DNA from: Deltaproteobacteria bacterium
GTDB lineage: Bacteria; SAR324; NAC60-12
DNA length: 5,774 bases
Assembly (NCBI GenBank): GCA_003541985.1
Contig: DPLM01000172.1
Coordinates: 1 to 5,774, forward strand
Direction of reading: 5' to 3'
Shown: piece by piece, positions 1 through 5,774 of the stretch
How the letters are laid out: every line of letters begins with the position of its first letter
Numbering within the stretch: position 1 is the stretch's first letter
The notes under the pieces: model-generated
The model's input: the letters and a program-made list of their open reading frames with translations, nothing else
What the model was told of the DNA's origin: nothing
The model's database searches: none
Program-made: the position numbers and the translations under genes

Positions 1-1
1 C

Positions 2-454
2 TATTTTAAGTGTGAATTAGATATTTTGTTAAGTGATCAACCAGCAGTAAATAAACTCGAGGAAAAATATAAAGATGGAATAGAATACTCAATATACCTG
101 AATTGCTTGGCCAACTTAGAAAACAGAGAAATTACAATTAGATTTGAGTTAGAACCAAGCAATCTTGTGCAAGGATAATTTAAACATAAACTAATTGGAA
201 CGGATCTAAATGTAATTTGTAAAGGGATTTTTAAAGTTGACGTAAGAACAAACTATAGGAAAGTTTTCCTTTCAAAAGATGAAAAATGGATTTTTGGATC
301 ATTTGGCAATTATGAGCAAGATTTACATCAACTGACTGTGAAAGAAGGTTTAGATGGAGAGATCTACAGATATAAAATGAGAGGTGAGGAAAAAGAAGGT
401 ATTAGATATCCTGTTATTGTAAAAACGAATGACAGAAAAAAGAATTTAATTTGA
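2..454 (+). pseudogene. 3' part of an unrecognised AT-rich gene, interrupted by an in-frame TAA
   Basis: One reading frame enters from the left edge and runs to a TGA at 452-454. It is broken only by a TAA at 176-178, which splits it into 58 codons before and 91 codons after. Both sides look coding: they have similar AT-rich codon use and alternating hydrophobic and charged residues typical of beta strands, such as IYRYKMRG near the end. I do not recognise the family and assign no function. The true start lies outside the window. No good start codon with a Shine-Dalgarno sequence follows the TAA, so a separate downstream gene is less likely than a nonsense mutation, but this cannot be proven. 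Its stop lies only 19 bases before the conserved head of the next gene. It may therefore be the tail of a paralogue in a tandem array (inference). Confidence 0.55.
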
Positions 455-470
455 CCACTCATAGTGAAGT

Positions 471-534
471 AACGGTTATGAAAGGCTTTGAAACCACAGG
501 CCGAATGACGGTAGAGAAGTTTGAGCGGCTGTTT
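471..534 (+). repeat. Head-module repeat, copy 1
   Basis: These 64 bases cover the start of the head module of the broken gene. They match 1606-1669 at 50 of 64 positions by hand alignment without gaps, including an identical 17-base core (500-516). The offset is 1135 bases, in direct orientation. The encoded text is VMKGFETTGRMTVEKFERLF. Confidence 0.8.
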
Positions 535-1527
535 CAAGCCGAGTTTGGTGTTTACTGTGACCTGATAGACCAGAAGGGCAACTTCGCTGATGAATCGGCC
601 ACACTGGCAAGCCTGAGACCAGATGATTTTGAAGGACCAAAGAAAGTGGATTTCTCGCTGTGAGCCAACATGCAGGTGGGCAATGTCATTAAGAAGGCAA
701 AGGAAAACTTTGGCATCGATATCATTATCTACGAACTGGCTGAACCCGAGGAGAAGTCTACTTTGGCTTCTGTTTCAAAGTTCACCTACCTCAAGCAACA
801 GAAGAAGATTGCTCATATCAGTGATGAATTAGACAAGATAGTTGCTGAACTAGAAGATGAGGATGAGGATGAAGTTGAAGATTTAGGAACCAAATACTAT
901 GAATTGAGTATCAAAGGGCACGGTGGAGAAATACAAATCTTTAGATTGAATAAAGAGGAGGCAGAATCACTTAGAGAGTCATACGAAGAAGATGAGGAAA
1001 ACTTCTTAAGTGATAATCTGAACGGAGGTGATTTTTTTGAAGAACCAATAATAGAAGCAGTCTATAGTGTCGACATATTTGATGCAGAATTGAAAGACGA
1101 GAATGGAAACGAGATTAAGATCAGTGATCAAAAAATAGAAATTAACGAACAAATAGAGAGTAGTGATTTATAAGAAAATTATACATTAAATTATTATTAT
1201 GTTACAGAAGGAAAACTATTTGGTTCTATAAGAATTGAATTGGAAAACGGTGAAAAGTTTGACCTATCGAAATTAGAATTTAACTGTGTGGAATTTAAAC
1301 TCGATGGATATATTAAGAAAGAATGTACCCTAATCAGAGATGTTCGTTACGAAGGAAATGAAACAGAGCTAATATTAGAAGATAATGGACAAACTTTAGA
1401 GAGAGCCTTATTAGGACACTGGTTAGAGGATGGAGAGTGGGACGGCAATGTCGTATGTGGTATTGTAAGAGACGAATACAAATTCAACTGGGATGGTTTA
1501 GATGAAATTTTTAATCATAACGATTGA
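478..1527 (+). pseudogene. Two-unit head module plus AT-rich acidic tail; broken by TGA and TAA
   Basis: A single frame spans the whole feature, interrupted by TGA at 661-663 and TAA at 1171-1173. The head (to about 815) holds two aligned units: GRMTVEKFERLFQAEFGV and, just after the TGA, ANMQVGNVIKKAKENFGI. M, V and FG fall at identical spacing. The motif ADESATLASLR lies between them. I recall similar two-unit small proteins of unknown function, in which an Arg would sit where the TGA is (CGA to TGA); this is memory, not a search. The tail is AT-rich and acidic, with an E/D run at 853-882, then beta-like segments including KYYELSIKGHGGE and, after the TAA, a further ~118 codons ending in a TGA at 1525-1527. 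I chose ATG 478 because the first unit follows directly; a TTG at 451 is also possible. An in-frame stop at 430 rules out a longer start. Function unknown. Confidence 0.6.
853..882 (+). other. Acidic low-complexity run (GAT/GAG/GAA codons)
   Basis: Ten consecutive codons encode EDEDEDEVED, eight of them GAA, GAG or GAT in near-alternation. The run sits close to the point where the reading frame changes from the balanced-composition head to the AT-rich tail. It may be a linker between the two parts, and such near-triplet repeats are prone to length change. Confidence 0.6.
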
Positions 1528-1605
1528 GCAGCCAAAGAATAGCATTGCAGAAGTTAATTAAGAATAGTTAAAACCCAAATTCCATCAAAAACTATTAATT
1601 TTAAG
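1528..1605. other. AT-rich spacer with weak inverted repeat
   Basis: No gene is visible between the stop of the broken gene and the second head-module copy. A 7-base inverted repeat (1564-1570 with 1590-1596, loop 19) is present but contains almost no G or C and is not convincing as a terminator. Confidence 0.4.
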
Positions 1606-1675
1606 AACCGTTATAAAAAGGTTTGAAACTTCAAGCCGAATGACGGTAGAGGAGTTTGTGCAACGTTTATATTTG
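1606..1675 (+). pseudogene. Truncated second copy of the head module (direct repeat)
   Basis: The matching stretch 1606-1669 reads VIKRFETSSRMTVEEFVQRL in the frame starting at 1610, clearly related to the start of the upstream broken gene. After about 1670 the similarity stops. The frame then runs into the 3' end of the minus-strand GIY-YIG fragment and reaches TAA at 1709. No second unit, no FG motif and no tail are present. Either the paralogue was cut by the rearrangement that brought in the GIY-YIG segment, or only a fragment was ever duplicated. There is no convincing ribosome binding site for it. Confidence 0.75.
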
Positions 1676-1679
1676 AGAA

Positions 1680-1973
1680 TCAATTACTATTGTAGCCAAA
1701 TTTTCTCGTAAGTAGTATATTTTCCCAACGGGATTCGATATTAGTAACTTCTTTTTCAGAAAGGTTGATATCACAAGTCTCTAAAATTGAATACTGAAAA
1801 TTGTAAAAGTAATCTTTACCCTTTTTCATAAATAATTCTTTGAGCTGATCGTTACCTCCATGATAATTTTTAAAATATGTTTCCCATCTCCCCCAAATAC
1901 CATTTTCTCTATAAGCACTCCCAACATATAATTTTCCGTTTAATTTATCCGATATTAGGTAGACACCTGAAAC
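1680..1973 (-). pseudogene. GIY-YIG nuclease domain, N-terminally truncated, fused to GST debris
   Basis: The last 97 codons before a TGA at 1680-1682 encode a nearly complete GIY-YIG nuclease core. GVYLI (the GIY element) is followed by KLYVGSAY (the YIG element), then GIWGRW with the presumed catalytic Arg, HGGN, a FQYSILE strand, ESRWEN with the presumed metal-binding Glu, and a closing RKFGYNSN. Families with this layout cut DNA; some are phage-borne or homing enzymes. Upstream of about 1973 the same open frame continues to an ATG at 2087, but there it only reads GST DNA out of frame, so that part is not real GIY-YIG protein. The authentic start and any N-terminal region are missing. Composition is AT-rich like the left block and unlike the GST part, consistent with separate origin. 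It could be expressed as a chimera from 2087, but I consider it a remnant. Confidence 0.75.
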
Positions 1974-1974
1974 A

Positions 1975-2265
1975 AAAGAATAACCACTCGTACACTTTGC
2001 TGCGTTGCCAAGGATCGCTTGATAGACATCCTGTCTCCTCCGCCAGATACAACAAAATTGCATTGGATTCAGCAAGATAGCGACCATCTCCCAAAGCTAA
2101 AGTTGGGACCTTTCCGTTTGGATTCATCTCCAGAAATTACGGAGTTCAGCTCTCCCCTCTAAGGATGTTGGTCTCCAAATAGATGAAAGGCTGTCGCAAC
2201 TGGTGAAGCAGCAACCGAACTTTGCAACCGTTGCCAGAGGATTTGAAATCATAAAGGGTGAGCAT
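1975..2265 (-). pseudogene. Glutathione S-transferase N-terminal fragment with two nonsense codons
   Basis: Read from ATG at 2265, this is a GST thioredoxin-like N-terminal domain. MLTLYDFKSSGNGCKVRLLL is the first strand and helix. FLEMNPNGKVPTL carries the conserved cis-proline, and RYLAESNAILLYLAE holds the E-S pair that contacts the glutathione gamma-glutamyl group. SSDPWQRSKVYEWLFF then begins the all-helical domain. TGA at 2146-2148 (codon 40) and TAA at 2137-2139 (codon 43) fall in the GES-x-TP-x-FL stretch, where homologues usually read R and E. After codon 97 the GST similarity ends abruptly and GIY-YIG sequence begins in another frame, so most of the ~200-residue protein is absent. 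The start is supported by an AAGGA five bases upstream. The gene is dead both by nonsense and by truncation. Confidence 0.85.
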
Positions 2266-2270
2266 GAAAT

Positions 2271-2275
2271 TCCTT
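2271..2275 (-). promoter_or_regulatory. Ribosome binding site of the broken GST gene
   Basis: On the minus strand AAGGA ends six bases before the ATG at 2265. It fixes the GST start although the coding sequence is broken. Confidence 0.6.
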
Positions 2276-2335
2276 TGAAGAATGCTTGATCCTACTGGAG
2301 ACCTCGGTGTAGTCTTGCCAAAAATTCACTAGCTT

Positions 2336-2342
2336 TAAGGAG
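2336..2342 (+). promoter_or_regulatory. Strong ribosome binding site of the MetE-like pseudogene
   Basis: TAAGGAG lies seven bases before the ATG at 2350 and is close to the ideal anti-16S match. It decides the start at 2350. Confidence 0.75.
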
Positions 2343-2349
2343 TTAATTT

Positions 2350-3418
2350 ATGGCCAGATCCAAACTGCAAACCACTACAATTTGCTATTTCCCAAAGCTT
2401 GATTTTTTGCCAATTAGGGACTGGTTTGATGCAGCGCGACGTAAAGGCAGTATGAACTCTCCCAAAAAAACAACAAACTTTACGAATTACAGTGAAACAA
2501 ACACCGATGATGAAGCCTTATACATTCGGGCTGCCGAACAGATGATTTCTCTACAAATCAAAGCGAGCGTGGACATCCCGACCGACGGAAAAGTGCGCAA
2601 GGAAAATTACATTCATTATCACTGCCGCCACCTGAACGGGTTTGATTCCCAGCAATTGGAACATCGTGTTTTGCGGGATGGGGCTTATGAAACCGATCTT
2701 CCAGTAATTCGAAGTCAGATTTAGCATGTAGGCTCAGCTTACTCGGTTCAGGATTTTCAGGCTTTCCAGTCTGTTTCCAGTCGGCCGATCAAGTTCACGA
2801 TTCCCAGCCCGTTAACCATCATGGACACCAACGCCGATTGCTTCTATCAAGATCGAAAACGCCTTGCGAGAGATCTAGCCAAAAACTGTAAATTTCGAGA
2901 TTCTTGAGTTGGTCAAAGCTGGTTGTAAATATGTCCAAGTCGATGAACCCCTCTTTGCTCGGCAGGTCGCTGACGCTAAATCTTTTGGCTTTGAAATGCT
3001 CGAGCGCTGCTTTCATAGAGTCCCTAAGGAAGTTTGCAAAATTGTTCATATCTGCTGTAGTTATCCAAATTTTCTGGAAGAAGAGGATTACAAGAAAGCT
3101 GATCCCGACAGTTATCACCAACTGGACCGTGAAATGGACCAACTCAACTTTGATCAAATCTCCATTGAAGATGCCCACTGTGCAAATAACCTAAAACTAC
3201 TGAAATTTCTTGAAAAGAAGACGATCATCTTCGGTACCATTGCCATTGCCAGAAGTCGACTGGAAAGTATGGAAGAAGTGACAGGGCGAATCAAAGTAGC
3301 CCTTGGACAGATTGACCGTGACCGGCTGGTGATTGCTACGGACTTTGGGCTTGGATTCCTCTCTGAAGAACTGGCCGCAGCCAAAGACGTGATGTGCCGA
3401 GCTACTGCACAATGCTAA
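2350..3418 (+). pseudogene. MetE-like (cobalamin-independent methionine synthase II family) methyltransferase, decayed
   Basis: This is a single-domain MetE-like protein of about 356 codons, close to the ~370 usual for the short form (MetE itself is ~750). The family moves a methyl group to a thiol such as homocysteine using bound zinc; the substrate of short forms is often unknown. Visible motifs in order are DIPTDGKVRKENYIHYHCRH, RPIKFTIPSPLTI, YVQVDEPLFARQ, VHICCSYP, ISIEDAH and IATDFGLGFL. Three lesions are seen. A TAG at 2722-2724 lies between IRSQI and HVGSAYS, with the same frame continuing. A one-base insertion in the A-run 2881-2885 shifts the frame from ARDLAK to TVNFEILELVKAG. Codon 3344-3346 is TTT (Phe) where the family has Cys (PDCGLGF). 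By analogy with MetE, the zinc ligands would be His 3047, Cys 3053, Glu 3167 and that lost Cys. DGK at 2590 where DGE is usual may be another missense. The TAA at 3416 may be the native end. Confidence 0.88.
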
Positions 3419-3464
3419 GCAAAAACTCAAATTTCAATGATTCGTCAAACGAATAATTTCCGCA

Positions 3465-3489
3465 CCTGCTGAAGGATACTTCTGTCAGG
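3465..3489 (+). terminator. Possible imperfect stem-loop between pseudogene and DUF1330 gene
   Basis: CCTG (3465-3468) pairs with CAGG (3486-3489), and GAAG (3471-3474) pairs with CTTC (3479-3482) around a GATA loop, with an internal mismatch and a bulge. A short T4 follows 11 bases later (3501-3504), too far for a classical intrinsic terminator. It could be a weak terminator or 5'-leader structure, or chance. Confidence 0.2.
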
Positions 3490-3519
3490 CACTGATAAAC
3501 TTTTGTTGAGAAAATACTG

Positions 3520-3810
3520 ATGGCCAAAGCATATTTGATTTCAATCTACAGCGAAATTCACGATCCAGAGAAACTGAAGGCTTATGCAGCTGATGCCCTA
3601 CCAGCACTTCAAGCTCATGGAGCCACTCCGCTTGCTAGAGGATCTGAAATTGTCAGCAAAGAAGGAAGCAAGCCCTTGCGCACCGTCGTGATGGAGTTTG
3701 ATAGTATGGAAGCTGCCGAGAAAGCCTACGAAAGTGAGGAGTACAAGGGGGCTTTGGCTAAACTCGAAGGTGGGGTTGATCGACAGCTATTCTTGATCGA
3801 AGGCTTATAG
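3520..3810 (+). CDS. DUF1330 family small protein
   Basis: This 96-residue cytoplasmic protein has no signal peptide. Its layout fits the DUF1330 ferredoxin-like (dimeric alpha+beta barrel) fold: strand MAKAYLISIYSEI, helix DPEKLKAYAADALPALQAHG with the usual ...Y...A..P..AHGA pattern, strand PLARGSEI, strand RTVVMEFDSMEAAEKAYES, then EEYKGALAKLEGGVDRQLFL and a final strand. Length matches the family, which is usually about 95-100 residues. No catalytic role is established for the family; relatives with this fold bind small molecules or act as monooxygenase-like or EthD-like proteins. The start at 3520 is preceded only by a weak TTGAG, so initiation may be modest. It looks intact, in contrast with everything to its left. 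The hydrolase gene starts 41 bases after its TAG, in the same direction, suggesting a shared transcript (inference). Confidence 0.88.
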   Translation: MAKAYLISIYSEIHDPEKLKAYAADALPALQAHGATPLARGSEIVSKEGSKPLRTVVMEFDSMEAAEKAYESEEYKGALAKLEGGVDRQLFLIEGL

Positions 3811-3841
3811 AAATTTTTAAAAGTTCCGAAACGCTTTTCAT

Positions 3842-3846
3842 AGAGG
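3842..3846 (+). promoter_or_regulatory. Ribosome binding site of the alpha/beta hydrolase gene
   Basis: AGAGG ends five bases before the ATG at 3852 and supports that start. The stretch 3811-3841 shows no convincing terminator, in keeping with readthrough from the DUF1330 gene. Confidence 0.5.
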
Positions 3847-3851
3847 ACCCG

Positions 3852-5774
3852 ATGCCCTTGGTTCGTTTAGAAATCACTCATCAGGAGCGCTTTGCCTCCG
3901 GAATAGAATTCGGAGATGTCGGCAGCTACGAGTTGCTGCATGGAATTGCTCACTATGAAGTAGACCCTCTGCAAACTGCCAATGCAGCGATTGTTGATTT
4001 AGAGTTAGCTCCGACCAACAAACGTGGGCAGATTGCATTTGAATCGGACTTCGTGATGTTGTATCCAACAAATCCATCACGTGGTAATGGCGCAATTCTC
4101 TATGATGTGGTCAATCGAGGAACCAAGACTGTCTTGACCTTCAACAGCGTCCCAAGATCTCAAGATCCAATGATGCCAGTGGAGCCTGGCAATGGCTTCC
4201 TGTTGCGAAAGGGCTACACCGTGGTTTTTGGAGGGTGGCAAGCAGACGTTCCTCCCACACCTGGCTTGATTGGGATGAGAGTTCCAGAAGCACTGGATGA
4301 ACAAGGTCAGTCTCTCGAAGGAAAAATCCTCTGTTGGTTTCAGGAGCAAGAGACTCAGGCAAGCCAATGGCAAATGCTCTCTCACAAGGATCACCTTCCC
4401 CATCCACCTGCAGATCCTGATGAAGCTGAAGCCCAAATGTTTGTGAAGGATCATCCCAATGATACTGGACAACTGATTCCACGTGATCAGTGGGGATTTG
4501 CTCGCCGAGGAACATTTGAGCAGGAACCTGAACCATACCATGTTTTCATGGAATCAGGATTTCAACCCGGACGAATTTATGAGCTGGTCTATACAACAAG
4601 AGGAAGTCGAATCCTCGGATTGGGCTTTGCTGCGATGCGAGACATGGTGTCTTTCCTGAAATATGGTTCAACCTTGGAAGGAAATCCTTGTGCCGGAGCC
4701 TTGAACCGAGCACATGCTTTTGGACAATCTCAAAGCGGTCGCTTCCTTCGAACCTATCTCTATACCGGCATCAACACTGATGAAGCTGGGCGACAAGCTT
4801 TGGATGGTTTGATTCCCCACGTAGCCGGAGGTATGAAGGGTGAGTTCAATCTGCGTTTTGGACAGCCTTCGAAGGATATTTGTTATGTCTTGCCAGGGCT
4901 GTTTCCTTGTTCAGACAGTCTTCAGATTGATCCACTCACAGGAAAGGGCGGCTCTCTTCTAGATAGCACTCACCAAAAGAGCCACCTACCAAAGATCATT
5001 TTCACAAATACGTCAGCAGAGTATTGGCGTGGAGATGCTGCCCTGATTCACACCGACTTGGAAAATAAAACAGATTTGCCTGAAGACTTAGAATATGTGC
5101 GTCGGTACCACTTTTCTGGGACTCAACACGGAGTTGGGTTCTTTCCCTTGGAAGAGGTTCGTGAATCTGATGGATGGCGTGGGCAACAACTCTTCAGTTG
5201 TATGGACTATAGCTCATTGCTTCGCTCTGTTCTCCAGAACTTAGACAACTGGGTTGCCGAAGGCACATCTCCTCCTCCCAGTCGGCATCCTCGACTAGAA
5301 GATGGTTCAGCTCAGGAGTCCAAAGATGTGATGCCTAGCTTTGCAAAACTCCCTGGATTGAATCCACCTGAGCGGCTTGCTCGAGCACAGCGATTAGACT
5401 ATGGACCCGAATTAGAGCAGGGCCGCACTGTAACTTTGCCTGCTGTACAGGGAGCACAATTTCAAGCTTTTGTGTCTAATTTGAACGAAGACCTAAATGA
5501 GATTGCTGGAATTCGATTACCCGAACTGGCTGTTCCACTGGCGACCTATACAGGTTGGAATCTTCGTCACCCTGAACGTGGCAATCCTGATTTATTTCAA
5601 GGGGTCACTGGGGGTCTTGCTGGTTCAACTATTCCTTTTCCAGCAACAAGAAGACTACGTGATTTTACTGGTGATCCTAGGTTGTCTATCGAAGAGCGCT
5701 ATCAATCACTTGAAGACTATTTGCAGAGGCTCCGAGAAGCCGGAGAGGCATTGGCGGAAGAAGGATATCTTCTG
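3852..5774 (+). CDS. Alpha/beta hydrolase domain-containing protein (Abhydrolase_10-like), 3' end outside window
   Basis: The frame runs 641 codons from ATG 3852 to the window edge without a stop, checked codon by codon. The protein resembles the large 'alpha/beta hydrolase domain' proteins (Pfam Abhydrolase_10), whose natural ester or amide substrates are mostly unknown. The N-terminal ~270 residues include LYDVVNRGTK and VVFGGWQADVP, typical of the family. The nucleophile region is AFGQSQSGRFLR (residues 289-300); Ser293 in GxSx is the likely nucleophile, with Ser295 as an alternative. NTSAEYWR gives Glu390 as a candidate acid. SGTQHGVGF gives His426 as the likely catalytic base. A C-terminal segment follows with LPELAVPLATYTGWNLRHP and a helix EERYQSLEDYLQRLREAG near the edge; probably little is missing. 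There is no signal peptide or membrane segment, so it is likely cytoplasmic. It is probably in an operon with the DUF1330 gene. The family is fairly certain, the substrate is not. Confidence 0.9.
   Translation, partial: MPLVRLEITHQERFASGIEFGDVGSYELLHGIAHYEVDPLQTANAAIVDLELAPTNKRGQIAFESDFVMLYPTNPSRGNGAILYDVVNRGTKTVLTFNSVPRSQDPMMPVEPGNGFLLRKGYTVVFGGWQADVPPTPGLIGMRVPEALDEQGQSLEGKILCWFQEQETQASQWQMLSHKDHLPHPPADPDEAEAQMFVKDHPNDTGQLIPRDQWGFARRGTFEQEPEPYHVFMESGFQPGRIYELVYTTRGSRILGLGFAAMRDMVSFLKYGSTLEGNPCAGALNRAHAFGQSQSGRFLRTYLYTGINTDEAGRQALDGLIPHVAGGMKGEFNLRFGQPSKDICYVLPGLFPCSDSLQIDPLTGKGGSLLDSTHQKSHLPKIIFTNTSAEYWRGDAALIHTDLENKTDLPEDLEYVRRYHFSGTQHGVGFFPLEEVRESDGWRGQQLFSCMDYSSLLRSVLQNLDNWVAEGTSPPPSRHPRLEDGSAQESKDVMPSFAKLPGLNPPERLARAQRLDYGPELEQGRTVTLPAVQGAQFQAFVSNLNEDLNEIAGIRLPELAVPLATYTGWNLRHPERGNPDLFQGVTGGLAGSTIPFPATRRLRDFTGDPRLSIEERYQSLEDYLQRLREAGEALAEEGYLL

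Larger units (their letters stand above)
2266..2349. other. 84-base divergent intergenic region between GST and MetE-like pseudogenes
   Basis: Two divergent genes start on either side, each with its own Shine-Dalgarno sequence, so promoters for both should lie here or overlap. I see no pair of -35/-10 boxes with good spacing on either strand and do not call one. Confidence 0.5.

Noticed and set aside
661..700. Selenocysteine at TGA 661
   Set aside because: The aligned repeat and remembered homologues point to Arg, and I see no convincing SECIS-like hairpin directly downstream.
623..832. ORF 623-832 (+) and ORF 1877-2080 (+)
   Set aside because: The first is an out-of-frame reading of the head module; the second is antisense to the GIY-YIG/GST remnants.
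1564..1596. AT-only inverted repeat as a terminator
   Set aside because: It has a 7-base stem with one G-C pair and a 19-base loop; such matches are expected by chance in AT-rich DNA.
1974..2087. The N-terminal part of the 135-codon minus-strand ORF (1680-2087) as genuine GIY-YIG protein
   Set aside because: This stretch is GST coding DNA read in a different frame; only the part below 1973 matches GIY-YIG.
1..3418. Alternative genetic code (TAA/TAG as Gln) or systematic readthrough, because several broken genes continue in frame after stops
   Set aside because: A true frameshift in the MetE-like gene, TGA as well as TAA and TAG in coding positions, a truncated GST and a missing zinc ligand all point to decay. 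The intact DUF1330 gene uses TAG as a normal stop.
2819..3430. ORFs at 2819-3178 (-), 2904-3194 (+), 3154-3384 (-) and 3197-3430 (-)
   Set aside because: They overlap the recognisable MetE-like frame and carry no protein-family signal.
3440..3454. Small perfect palindrome ATTCGT-CAA-ACGAAT after the MetE-like stop
   Set aside because: It has a six-base stem with only two G-C pairs and no following T-run; too weak for a terminator or operator call.
3874..4541. Minus-strand ORFs at 3874-4095, 4077-4541 and 4141-4536
   Set aside because: They are shadows of the long plus-strand hydrolase gene, which has clear family motifs.

Overview
The window reads as bacterial DNA: it has compact genes, good Shine-Dalgarno sequences upstream of several starts, and protein families common in Proteobacteria (GST, MetE-like methyltransferase, DUF1330, alpha/beta hydrolase). 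Base composition of the intact genes is moderate. The exact lineage cannot be fixed from the sequence; a marine proteobacterium is only a guess. The main theme is decay: about 3.4 kb of broken genes is followed by two genes that look intact.

Left block (1-1680, mostly AT-rich). It holds the 3' part of an unrecognised gene with one in-frame TAA (2-454). Next is a second gene (478-1527) that stays in one frame but carries a TGA (661) and a TAA (1171). Its first ~110 codons are more GC-rich and encode two aligned copies of a small M-x-V...F-G-(V/I) unit; the rest is AT-rich, acidic and beta-strand-like. A diverged copy of the beginning of this gene reappears at 1606-1669 and is cut off almost at once. 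The order is therefore AT-rich body, module start, AT-rich body, module start. This suggests a tandem array of paralogues with a conserved head and variable tails, now eroded.

Middle block (1675-2265, minus strand). A GIY-YIG nuclease domain lacking its N-terminal part (1680-1973) is joined directly, in another frame, to the first 97 codons of a glutathione S-transferase (1975-2265), which also has two nonsense codons. This looks like an insertion or deletion junction. Across an 84-base gap, a divergent MetE-like (cobalamin-independent methionine synthase II-like) gene (2350-3418) carries a TAG, a one-base frameshift in an A-run, and a Cys-to-Phe change at a predicted zinc ligand.

Right block (3520-5774). 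An intact DUF1330-type small protein is followed 41 bases later by a long, open alpha/beta hydrolase gene that runs off the window with 641 codons and no stop. The two may be co-transcribed. No RNA genes, CRISPR array or intact insertion sequence were seen.
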